From Chaetoderma sp. LZ-2023a (lineage: Eukaryota > Mollusca > Caudofoveata > Chaetodermatida > Chaetodermatidae): DNA of 64,000 bases. The stretch spans positions 33,997,107 to 34,061,106 of the forward strand of contig CM067367.1 in NCBI GenBank assembly GCA_034401795.1, in the 5' to 3' direction. Positions 43,401-56,001 of the stretch are shown in pieces (the first letter of the stretch is position 1; every line of letters begins with the position of its first letter). Below the pieces are notes generated by a model, which worked only from the letters and a program-made list of their open reading frames with translations, ran no database searches and was not told the DNA's origin. Both the position numbers and the translations under genes were made by a program.

Positions 43401-46400
43401 AAACTTTCCCGGGTGTGCGCTTTCAACAGCCAGTCGTCTATGTACGTGTGGACTGCTATGCTTCTCCTGCGGAGGTATGCGGTGATCGCAAGAACCACAC
43501 GGGTGAAAACCCGAGGAGCCGTGGAAATTCCGAAGGGTAGCACCCTGAATTCCCACTGTCTGCCCTGGAATGCAAATCTCAGGAAGCGACGGAAACTCCT
43601 GTGTATGGGGATGTGGAAATAAGCGTCCTTCAAATCTATCGACGCTGTCCACATTCCCCTCTCTAACCCCGCCAACACCGAGCGCACAGTCTCCATCTTG
43701 AAACTGGGCGTCTCTATGAACTTGTTCAATGGCTTGAGGTTGAGAATTGGTCTCCACCCTCCGGTGTTCTTTGTTACTAAGAACAGGGTTGAATAGAAGC
43801 CCGGACACCTCTGTGCCGGCTGAATAGCTCCTTTTTGTATGAGGGAATTTATTTCCTCCTCGATACACAACCTTTGATCTGGATCTCTCGGATTTGGAGT
43901 CCAGATCGGCACTAGAGACAGTCGCGATGGCGGGCCTGTCATCCAATCGGGATGATACCCGACTGAAAGCCATCGCAAGACTAAACGGTCCTGAGTTAAC
44001 CGTTCCCACTCTTGCATGTGGTCGGCTAATCGGCCTCCCATCGGTCCACCTAGGGATAGAGGTGGACATAAGGAGTGCAAGAGCGGCACTGTCTCCTTCG
44101 CCAGAAACACCGGCGCGGTTCTCACCGCGGTAACCGTCCCATCAGGAACGATTACCCCGCCCAGATCCTCGCGCGCCACGACCAGCACCGCGCGCACCTC
44201 GGTGCGCGGGCGGCTGCCTGGCTGACTGCGCCTGAGGAGCCTGCGCCCCCCTCGCTGCTGGCCGAATCGCACGCGGCCGAGGCCGGCGCTGCGATGGTGG
44301 TTGGCCTCTGACCTGGCCACTACCACCTCGAGCCTGCAGGGGACGATACGCAGGGGGTGCGGCGCGAACGTTGGCACGACGAAGCACCTCAAACTGTTCG
44401 CGCAGCGCCCTCTGGTTATTGACCAGAGTAACCGTCTCCTGGAGGTGTCTACATCCCTCACCTCCAAAGAGACCAGGACCTGTCATAGGCATACGTAGTA
44501 GCCTATTGTAGAGGTCCTGGGACGGGCACAGATTATCCAAGGCAAAAGTGCGCCTTGCCCGGACACTCCTGGTCACCGCCCGCGTCATACAGTCCAGAGC
44601 CAGGTTGATACCATCCTGGATGGCTCGCTGGACTGTGACCGGACTTGGCTGGCGCGATGCGGATGCTGTTACTACCCCTTGTAACAGCTGGGAGACGTGG
44701 GACAGAGCGGCAATCGAAGCCCTCCCACTCTCCTCCGCATCACGCAACGCGGCATTTGCCGAACGCAACGCGTTCGAACACAAGACTCCCGTGTCAGAAC
44801 GGGAGCTTGGCCGCGCATCCTCACCCAAAGCCGCGCGGTCATCCACGCTCGGCTTTGGTACCACACCGTACCGCTGGTAGTCCAGGGGCACGATGCGGCA
44901 ACGCCTGGCCACCTCGCGCGGGGCCTTAGCGAGACGTCCACTCGACTTAATGGACGTCTCCGCCGCCTCGAACATGTCAACGACATGCTCTGCCAGCGGC
45001 AGAGAAGGCATAGCGTTAGCAGTAGGCTTACCAGCTAACCACGGCCTGTGTTCACGCTGGCTAGCCGACTGCTCCACGGGCAGATCTGGTCTAACACTCA
45101 CCAGCCACTGGCAAGCGTCAGACCAATCCTCCTCCGTGGCTAGTTGCGAGCGCTCTACAAGACGGGGGCCTTCGTCTTCCTCCTGAGCGCAAGCAACAGA
45201 GCTTGACGGCGGATACGCTGATATCCCTGGCAAGCCAGGGAGAGCATGCGGGCCTGATAATACCGGCATGCTAATCTCACTGGCTTGACCAGGAGCAGGC
45301 GCCGTGGTAGAGCGCGGGGCATATACCGCCCCACCACGGCCCCGGCCAGCACCAGCTACACTCTCGGCAAGCCGAGGTATGCGGTACCGCTGGCCTTCAG
45401 CGCCCAGGGCCACAGTCTGAACCGTGGATTCTACCCCTGGGAGAGTAGAACCGTGGAAAAAGGCGCCTGTATTCCCCGCGAGGGGCGCACAAACGTCATA
45501 TTCCATGGCCACGTCTTCAGACGGCGACCCCAACAGGTAATCATCATCCTCCTGGCCAGAAAGATTAGACTCCGGGTCAGCAAAGAGAGCTAACCCGGAC
45601 TGGCCAGGGAAGGTGCCATACGAGGTACTGGCAGCCGCGGTGTGCGGATACCCCTGGACTGATGAGCAGCCCGCGGGTTCCAGCGACGACCGTCCACGGT
45701 CCCTATTGGGCGCGGCAATAAGCCTGCTGCCAGGGCCGTGGAACACCCCCTCTAATGGGGCCACCTCTGAATCTTCAAACAACGGAAGCGTACTAAGGAA
45801 CGTTGATTCAGAGGTGGGGATTACCTGCTCCGAAGCAGATGATGAGGCCAATAAAGGATTTGGTCCAGGAAGCATGCCACGAAGCAACTCTGGAACCAAA
45901 TCCTTTATTGTCCTCCTCATCTCTCCCAACATCTCGGTCCGGAAGGCCTCCATGTCCACCGCGGACGAGGCCTTCCTCTTACCCTTCTTACTTACGACCT
46001 CTTTTTTCAGCTTCTTTTTCTCCTCCTCCATCTTGTCCTTCGCCTGCAAGCACAAGAATTCGGACATTAGCTCGCCCCCCCAGTGCTTACATATCTCGCA
46101 ATTAAGCAAGGGACCACAGGGGCTACACTGAAAACATAGATGAGGGCCAAACTTGTCCCTCAAAAATCGTCCACAGGACGCACAACCAGGTCTCTGAAAA
46201 AGGCCAAAGGACGAGGAGTATGAGCAAACTAGTTAAGCTTAGAAAACTCACCAACTCAAGAGAAGAAAAAATGATCATAAAGATCATAATTTTTATCAGA
46301 AACCAGCTTCGGACAACTTTAATTGTAAATAAAGAGCAAGGCTGATTATGACGTCATTAATCCTATGACAGGACAAAATCGATCCCCAACAAACATCCCA

Positions 46401-49400
46401 GTGCAAGGACGAATTGTATCTCTAACCAGAACATGTGCAGAATGGACATTTCGACTACACAAGCATCAGATAAATACTGATAACAATGGCAAATAGTGTT
46501 AATTATCTCCCTTTCTCATATCAATAATTAATACCTGACACCTTGTCTAGACAAACCATCCAACCTGATGAACTGGAGCACTCCACCACTGAACGCCTCT
46601 TAACTCTCTCCACCTCAAGGGGAAGGAATTGGATCAAGAGGGCAAAGTGAGAAGACCTTTATAATAGGCCTCCAACTCACTGGACATAGAATTTTTGGTT
46701 AGATAACCTAACAGTATTAGTAGGAAATGGAACCATGGTGGAGAGACACAAACCCTCTGCTGATGTCATGTCCTTATTTCTCCTTCACACAGACCTGTGG
46801 ACATAAACACAAAGAGAGATTAGTCTTATATAGCACCTAGTTGAAAAAACCCAACTAATTAAGGCGCTTATCATGTTTAGCGCGAGTCCCGGAAACACAT
46901 TACAACGGGACAAAACTCGCTAATTTTACTAGAAGTCACCTGATTTAAAGGTCCAAGGCCCTCCTGTGGCGAAGTCACTCTCTCAGCCATCTTTGTCAGG
47001 TAAAAACGTCTATTTAAAAGTCTTAAAAAGCTTTGAAAAGCGTATAGAAAGATTCTATCATGAAAGCATGTGTTGTCTCTCAGCCAATAAATTAGCAAAG
47101 AGGAAGTGCTAGTCTGCGCATGCGCGGTGGTGGGGCTGGCATCCGCCAGACTACGCTCTGACTCCCTGCCCAGTAGGGGCACCTAACTGTTTTAATCTGA
47201 GTGTTTATTGAGTGAAAGCCAATATTTAGCAATATCAAAAGTATTAGGGAGGTAAGTATACTCTTGATGTGAAAAAACAGCTTCTGCAGTGGTCTTGAGA
47301 AATTTCCATTTGCAGACAAAGAGAAGATTATTTTAAAATATTTACCACTGGAATAACTGGCTCAATAACCGAGCCAGTCATTCAAGTGATATATTTTCAA
47401 AAATAATTTCCCCATTATCTACAAATCCACATTTTCTATGAGAAAATTTAAATATTTTTTAACGAATTCGAAGGTTAAACGTTTAAATATCAGGAGATAG
47501 TGAAGTTGTTCATGAATCAGGAAGACATTATTGCTTGAATGAGTTATACAAAATTGTGCACAATGTAAATACTAACTGCTAAAACACATCTATATTGACC
47601 CAATATCTAGTCACACAAATTATCTTTCACACAAGGTTTTTCAGAACACTGTCAGTAAGAAGAATATATGTATGGAGTTTTAATACAATTCTAGTTTTTA
47701 TTCATAATATTACTAATAAACAAGCAGGTTTATGTAGTTTCTACTTACACAATGCGTAACAATTTAAATGTTTTAATCGAATAGCTAATGATATAACAAG
47801 AGGCCCAATGGGCCTGTATCGCTCACCTGGAACATTGGCTTTTCAACAAATCTTACTTAAGTTTTACACCCATCGGTGTCACTTCCAATGACTTTCAGTC
47901 AAATGGTTTAGTTTTCGAGATATTGACAACAATCTCTGCACTGTTTTTTTGCATTAGTGATTTTGAACAATATTTAAGTGAAAATAGATGATATCAGTGC
48001 TAACTACAGCTGGTTTCTTAACTGTCTCACTGCTGCAAGCCAGTGCAGCCAATAATTTCAATTTTCAAAAGCTCTTGACTTGTTGAATATTTTGAAAACA
48101 ATTTGACTGAAAGTTATTGGCGGCTTAGCCACCAACAACTTTCAGTCCAATTGTTTTCAAAATATTTATCAGGTTCAGAGATATAACCTTTGGAATATGT
48201 CATCTGCAAAAACTCAGTCAGACGGTTACTAGAGGTTTAAATACAATTGAAGAAAATAGTCTCTAAAGGCAGATAGGTGGTCTTTATAGCAACCACACAA
48301 TCCATTTAATACATGCGCATCTGGCTGAATCACTAAGTTAGCAGCAGGGATAGGGTGAGCTGGAGTTGATTAAAAAAATAATTTGACTGAAAGTCATTGC
48401 TGCCTTAGGCAGCAACAACTTTCATTGTGCCTAAGGCAGCACCAACTTTCAATCAAATACATTTCAAAATATTTTAAGAGCATAGATGTCAGAGCACATA
48501 ATACATATCTTAAATATTTCGGCAGTATTGGACAGGTTAATCTGTTAATTGGAATTTAATATCTAGTTTGGCAATAAAATCTGACATGGTGATAAATCAA
48601 TGGACGGTGGGAACAAACCTGTATTTGCCCTATGAAAGTGAGACTGCAAATATTTAAGGAGTGATAACACTGGCATTTGACGTCTTATCAGTTTCATTTT
48701 CACAACACATATATTAGATGCAGACATTAACATTGTGACCAAGTTTGGTGTCAATCCGTCAAGAAATAACAAAATGAGCTGCCATTGCTGGTGACGGACA
48801 GACAGATGGATGGATGAACATACAGAAGACGGATGGGGTCATCGCTATACGACCGCTGACTGACAAGTAAGCGGAGTTAAGAAAACCAATTTCGGTTTCA
48901 AAATCCAAATAAAAAAATTGAATATGGCAGCAAAACACGCTAAAATTTGATTGGTCCACGGCAGCCATGTTTTTTACCTATCAACTTCCCATGAACAAAC
49001 TTTAATGGCCCTTAGTCCATAATGATATTCCCAAAATTTCAGCCAGATCCGTTCAGAGGTTCCGCAGAATAAGTCGTTTTCACGAAAACTAGGTCATCCA
49101 AGATGGCCGCCGAACCATTTGGCCAATCAAGTTCCTTCGAACAAACTTGGTTCAGCTCTTGCCCTATATGATATTTCGTGAGTTTTGAATCGATCCACCA
49201 AGCGGTTTCGGAGAAGATTTTTAAAGCCATTTCTTAAAATCGGCCAACATCCAAGATGGCCACCGACTAAACTGGCAGATCGACTTTGTTTGAACAAACT
49301 TGGATCCCTATGCCCTAAGGATACTTCCTGCCAAATATAAATGAAATCAGCCCAGTGGTTCTTGAGAAGAAGTCGTGTAAAGAAAAAAGTTGGCGGACGG

Positions 49401-52362
49401 ACGGACGCCGGACAGACGATGGACGGTCGCCATGGCATAAGCTCACTTGGCCATTCTGACCAGGTGAGCTAACAAACTAAATCTGACAAGATTTGTTAAG
49501 AAGACATTTTTTTTGGATTTAGTGAATGTCCATTTGCAGGAAAAGAGAAAATTTAGCGCTGGAATGACTGGCTCAGTGATCGAGAAGTGGTAAAATTTGA
49601 AAAATAGCCCTCTCTTAGCCTGCAAATGTACATTCCTTAAAACCAATGCAACGGCTGGTTTTGACCGGTTCGACCACCAAATGGTTAAACAATAAGGCTA
49701 ATCAGAAATTGCACACTCTCATTCTTTTATTTTTCTTTCAGATTTCTGTCAGATTTATTTTACCTTGGATTCAGTCTAGAGTTGGGTAACCAATGTTTCC
49801 ACAAACAACAATTCATGTGTTAAAATTGAAGCCAATGAGGCCCAAACACAATATCCTCTTTAATCATATGGGCTAAAGGTACTAAATAAAATACATAAAG
49901 GATGAGCTAACTTAATTTCTATCAAAGTAGGAAAATCGAGAAAACTTACCAAAAGAACAAATAGGCATCATCAGTGTGATTGTTCACACCTGCCTCTGAT
50001 CCAGCACATAACAGCCGCCCATCACAACTCACATCACAACTAAGTAAGGGAGCAGTGCTGTTCTCAGGAGCTGAATACAGAAAAACAGCTATTATCTCTC
50101 CACACTATAGTGGTATTTATAAATTATAACATCTTGGTCGAGGTATTTTCAGCTATAAGCAATTCACCTTTCCAGAGTATCCATCTCTTAATCTGACATC
50201 AGATGACGTCATAATCAGCTAAGCGGCGTGTAGCATGACGTCATAATCATAACGTCACAAATGATTCTATATGGCCTGTCTTTAACTCTTAATAGTCCGA
50301 CACATTGTACGAATTGTATGTCTCTAATATTTAATAAACATGCTGTTGAATATTTTGAAACTAATTTGACTGGACACTGCAGCGGCCAGTTAAAATAGCC
50401 TACCTGTATAGTTTTCTGGAAATCGATAGTCAGGGAGTTCAGAGATCGATCGATCCCAACACGAGCGAGGTGTGGGTGGAGCTTAGCTAGAGATGGGTGG
50501 GCCATAGCTAACAAGAGTTTTAGCGAAACTCAATATACACCTGCAAGCATACTTGTTTGAGGAATGCTAAATGTGAATAGTTAGCCTTTGATAATTATCT
50601 GAAAAAAAGGGGGTGGGGGAGCGGGCGCGACACTTCTATTAGGTGTACACATTTGGAATTCACAGCAAAAACATTTAGAGATGAATGCCATCAAAGCATG
50701 CTAAAAATAAAAACAGAGTGCCCTCATTAAACTTAGGCTGCCCACATTATATGTCATGTAATAAATCAGTACACATACTTGGCATTACTTGCATTATTAT
50801 AAAATATTATACATGTATGAAGACGCTATTCAAAACGATGCAAATGACCATCATTCTGAAATTGCATTTGCATTACACAATGATATGAGATAAAAATCAA
50901 CAAACTATGGATTTATAAATATTCAAAGCAGTGATATTTTTTCTACGCACGAGATATTGGCATGCTCATGAGGGCATCTGACTGTTGAGATCAACATGCC
51001 CTCAGTGATTTTCAATAGCATTTGCATCAGGGTACTCACTAAGCTACAGCACTGCACAAGAAAAATGTAGTTTCAAAACTCTCCGCGAAATGGCCTGCAC
51101 AAGAAAAAGTTTGTCTTTCATATACATCTGGACAATCGCACAAGAGATAACTCTGGCAAATATGGGCGGAATTTACTGAAACAAAATCATGAGACTTTGT
51201 CTATCCCTAACACATCTGCTGAAAAAATATTAGTGAGTGTGGGTTCAAAACGCTTCGAGATATGGCGCGGAAAAGAAAATTTTGATAAATCTTAGCATTT
51301 CAAGGGAGGTAACTCTGGCGAATCTTGGCAGATTTTGGTGAAACGAAATCATGATACTTCGTCCACCACTAATACATCTGCCGAAAGAAAATTATGAGTG
51401 TAGGTTTAAAGCTTTTCGAGATATGGCCCGGACAAAAAAAATTTGATGAATTTGAGGTTTTCAAGGGGGGTTATCTCTAGCAAACATGGGCAGATTTTGC
51501 CGGAATAAAATCGTGACACTTTGTCTATCGCTAACACATCTGTTGAAAAAAAAATTGTGAGTGTAGGTTCAAAACTCTTCGAGATCTGACACGGAAAAGA
51601 AATCAGACAGACGGATGGATGGCGAGCGCCACCACATAATATGATCCCGCGTTGCGCCGGCATATAAAAATGGAAAGGCCTATTACAAGTAGTTATCATT
51701 TGAATAAACATGTTTCAAAAGGCTTTTGATGACAATTCTTTGACTTCCCCCCACACCCAAACATTTTGACCAACAAAATGTTGAAAATAGTCTATGCTTA
51801 AAACTGTGGAAAAAATAGGAAAGATTCAGAGAATTTAGAGCGAATGATATAGATTACAATCTCTACATTGAAATATAACATCTCACTTAAGTTTCATTGA
51901 AATCTGAACATGCATTGTTGAATAATAAGGCTAATGAAAAATTGTAACCAAAACATTAACTACAAATAGGTCCATTATGAGTCCAAAACTGCATGTGATA
52001 ATGTAGCTAATGTTGCATAGCATGCCTATAATGGTGATGACAAAGGTAATGATGATGGAGGTGCCGGCGGTGGTAATGTCGATGATGGATAATAACAATG
52101 ACGATGATGATGAGTGGTTGTGCTGATGCCGTTGATGATAATGGACATTATTATGATAATGTGGTAGTGATGATGATGATGATGATGATGAGTGGTTGTG
52201 CTGATGCCGTTAATGATAATGGACATTATTATGATAATGTGGTAGTGATGATGATGATGATGATGATGATGATAATGAAGGTCACAAGAATGGTAGTCGC
52301 AGTGGTTGTGCTGATAGCATTGATGATAATGGACATAATTATGATAATGTGGTAGTATGATA

Positions 52363-52397
<35 letters not shown>

Positions 52398-55300
52398 CAT
52401 GACAAGAATGGTAGTCACAGTGGTTGTGTTGATGGCATTGATGATAATGGCCATAATTATGATAATGTGGTAGTGATGATGATGATGATGCTGATGTTGA
52501 TGGAGGTGACAAGAATAGTATTCGCTGTAGTTGTGCTGATGGCATTGATGATAATGAACATGATTATGATATTGTGGTAGTGGTGATGATGCATATATTC
52601 AATAAAAAGATGGTGATGAAGCAGATCTTGAAGATGAATGTGATGAAGATTCTGTTGATGAAGCTAATGATGAAGCTCTAGTGATGGTAATTCTAATAGA
52701 TAATGATGCTAATTATGATGGTGCATTGTTGATGAGGTATTAAAGTGTTGATGATGCTAGTGATGTTGATGTTAAAAGATGATGATGATGATGGACAGAC
52801 ATCACCATCAGCATCCGCCGCAGCAAATGCTTAAGGTCAGCCTCATTAGTTTAGTCGTGATAACCATGTATACGTTTCCACATTTCATGACAACAATAAC
52901 AATGGAGGATTCTGTTTTATCCATCAATCAAAAGACTTCATAATCAACTACATGATGTGTAGGATGAGATCATAATCAATTATGTCATGAATGATGTAGA
53001 ATACATTCATCATGAGCGCTTAATTTATGATGGAATAAGCATTGTTGTAGGAATTGGATGTCTATACTATTTAAAAAACATGCTGTTGAATAATTTGAAA
53101 ATAATCTGTATTATAGAAGCTATGAAAGAAACATGCATGCATGTTGCACGCATGTTGTTCATGCACACACCTCAATCATAACAATAGAGTGCCTATTTTA
53201 ACACTTTCATCACTGAAACATTACTGATCAGTATTTCAATTTCAAAGCAATCAAATATTTTAAAAATAATGGGACTGAAAGATCATTGTGTTAAAGAGCA
53301 GTATCTGACTATCTGCCAGTCAAATTATTTTCAATATATTCAAATGAATATTTCTCATATCGCAAAAAATGTGTCGTACCAGAAAATTAGTACATGTACC
53401 GGTAGTTAATGAGTGTATCCGTGGTACCTAAATATGGATTAGGTCTAAGGGTAGACCTTGTAAGAAATCTCTTATTACCCGGTTTCAGAAGTGATTTGAC
53501 ACCAGGTTTATGGTAACCTAAGTTTAAACTGTCATATTGCAAACTACGTGATACGTTTGCTGCACTACACAGAAGCCACATGTGCTTGTACCTGTAAATA
53601 TTTGTGCTGATTTTTGCAGACAGCGACAGTCCCAACACCTGCAAATAAACAACGTGTAGTGTTAGGCATTAAAGTGGTTCTTTACCCTTTCACCGACAGA
53701 TCCATGAAAAAGTAAATTCTTTACACAATGAAGCTTATTTTGTTGGATATTTTGAAATTAATTTGACTGGAAGGCGTTGCTGTCTAAGGCAGCAACGTCT
53801 TCCCATCAAATTAATTATAAAATATTCAACAGTTTTCCTGAACAGTTGCCCTTAAAATGAGATATGGAGAATTTATCAATGAAAGGGTTAAATTTATCCA
53901 GAGATATTAAAAACAACTATAGAGGAAATTGGTTGAATATTTTGAAACAAATTTGACTGGAACGTGTTGCCATAATTTCAAATTCTTCAAAATAATATTC
54001 TATACATCTTAAAGAATAAACGAAATCACAGATTTCTTTTTTCATGAGAGAGTTAATACTTACCACCCTAATACTCTATGATATTTCCTAAATATCGATC
54101 TAGCTTCAATAATACTCAGAATTAAAAAGAAACCGCCCCCCCCCCCCCCCCAGTGGGCAGGTTACTCAACTGACAATATTGAAGCTAGGTCGATATTTGG
54201 AAATATAGAGTATCAGGGTGGTAAGTATACTCTTGATGTGAAATATGTCATTCTTGTTCTGTAATGATAATACGGTTAAATACATTTGTACATGAAAACT
54301 AACAACCAATCACAAGACTTCTTACAACATTGAAACATATGCAACAGATCACATTATTTAAGCATTCTGTAAATGTACATTGTGTACCCCTAGTCTACAG
54401 CAAGTCACATGTGTTAAGTTATCATCTGAGTGTCTACCCTGACTAATTGATGAATCCAGATTCTCAGTCAATCATATGACATCATAATCAACTACGTGAC
54501 AGGTAGGCTGACATCATAATCAAGTATATCATGAATGATGCGATTTAATCTGTCATAAACATGTACAGTTTGTCAACTTGTACGAATTGTATATTTTTAC
54601 TATATAATAAGCATTCTGTTTTATATTTTGAAACTTCAGAGTGCAGGGATCGATTGATCCCTAAACAGGCACAGCGTGGAGAGCTTAGCAAGAGATGGGT
54701 GGGACATAGCTTAAACTGGATTCCTCCATTATTTGCTTTACAGTATATGCAGTGTTCGGTTAACCCTTTAATAGCCAAAACCAGCCTCTGCTATAGTCCT
54801 GTGGAATGTCCATTTACTGGTCAAGAGAATACAATTTTTTTAAATTTACTACTGAAATGACTGGCTCAATAACAGAGCCAGTCATTCCAGTGATAAATTT
54901 TCAAAAATTGTATTCTCTTGGCCTGTAAATAGACATTCAATATGAAAATATTGAGATTTTTTGGACCAAATTTGACCATTAAAGGGTTAAGACATGTTTT
55001 ACTTTATACATATTGAAACAAAGCAGGACGTTCTCCCCAACTCTGCACCCCACCCCATGCAAACTGAGGGCGGAACTTAATGTAAACATCACCGCAAAAT
55101 CTGCAATCATAGGAGTAACTTACATGTACATACCAAATTTCTACCATTCTACATACACAACCCCACCCAACCCAACCCCTCGCCCCAGTGGTGGAGCCCA
55201 ATATAAATAATGTCTTGCAATCAGCAATGCTACCGGTATGCGTAACTAACGTACCAATTTTGGTTGAGTTTTAGGCCATCCTTAAATAATAGTTTGCTTG

Positions 55301-55969
55301 TCCTAAAACCAGTCGAGTCAAAATCTTTTTTTGTAGTTTCCTGTGAAGAATTTTTCTAATTTTCTGATGTAAGTCTGTTGGGAGATTGAATTGACGCCTT
55401 TCGTCAAAATGGGCTCAGATAACCTTTAAAAATGGTTTGCTTTTAGTTTCTGCTTCAAGGTCAAATAAAAAACTTCAAGCTTTCTTCTTTAAATTAAATT
55501 TTGTAATGTTATAATTCAACAGGTAAAAAAAACTTTAGACTTTCTGCCTACGTACACCCAACCTTGGGCTGGGGCCTAATGTAAAAGTTTTCCTGCAATC
55601 TCCAATCATATGGGTACCATAAATAACAAATCTGATTGAATTCCAGAAAATGGTTTCGGATAAGATAGCTGATCTGACAGACCGACGGATGGAGGCGATC
55701 ACAATATCCCTCCATTTTTTCAAAACAACATAGGGATAATAAACATTGATTATTTTGCAAACAATTTGTCAGTGTCAATGGTTTTCAATAAAATGTGTTA
55801 AAATGTACATTAAAAGTTAGTAAAATGGTTTTATATCTAGCTAGGAGCTGCATAAACAGAAAGATTCAGAATATTCCACTACACAAAGATCCAAATGCAA
55901 GCAAAATCTGTCCACACTCATATAAACACACACATGCACGCACATGTGTGCGCACGCACGCACATACAT

Positions 55970-56001
<32 letters not shown>

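Larger units (their letters stand above)
40298..47273 (-). mobile_element. DIRS-type tyrosine-recombinase retrotransposon, copy 2, apparently complete
   Basis: About 7 kb in WDR89 intron 5, transcribed in the same direction as the gene. It carries three long overlapping frames: gag-like 46163-44142, RT/RNase H/methyltransferase-like 44467-42290, and tyrosine recombinase 42345-41212. Inverted terminal repeats lie at 40336-40496 and 47099-47259 (161 bp, apparently identical over most of their length), with different outer tips. An internal complementary region lies at about 40587-40680. This layout, with inverted rather than direct repeats, a recombinase instead of a DDE integrase and an ICR, is diagnostic of the DIRS order. 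No target-site duplication is evident, as expected for DIRS. Confidence 0.93.
47796..49475. repeat. Composite of R-type repeats with nested MITEs
   Basis: Left end AACAAGAGGCCCAATGGGCC at 47796, with an M3 MITE and a palindrome inside. A second R segment runs from about 48885 to the right end GCTCACTTGGCCATTCTGAC CAGGTGAGCTAA at 49475. Confidence 0.62.

Noticed and set aside
44075-46131. Plus-strand frames of 60-170 codons across the DIRS gag region
   Set aside because: Antisense shadows of the gag-like gene, which has a GC-rich, stop-poor complement.
52026-52545. His/Ile-rich and Met/Asp-rich frames of 68-142 codons
   Set aside because: They translate a GAT-rich minisatellite; there is no domain and the composition is purely repeat-driven.
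53387-53644. 85-codon minus-strand ORF as a gene of its own
   Set aside because: Only 53592-53638 is coding, and in a different frame, as WDR89 exon 4; the ORF frame reads into intron.
54136-54151. 16-C run as a functional element
   Set aside because: Homopolymer in the centre of the mini-DIRS; likely slippage or assembly noise rather than a site.
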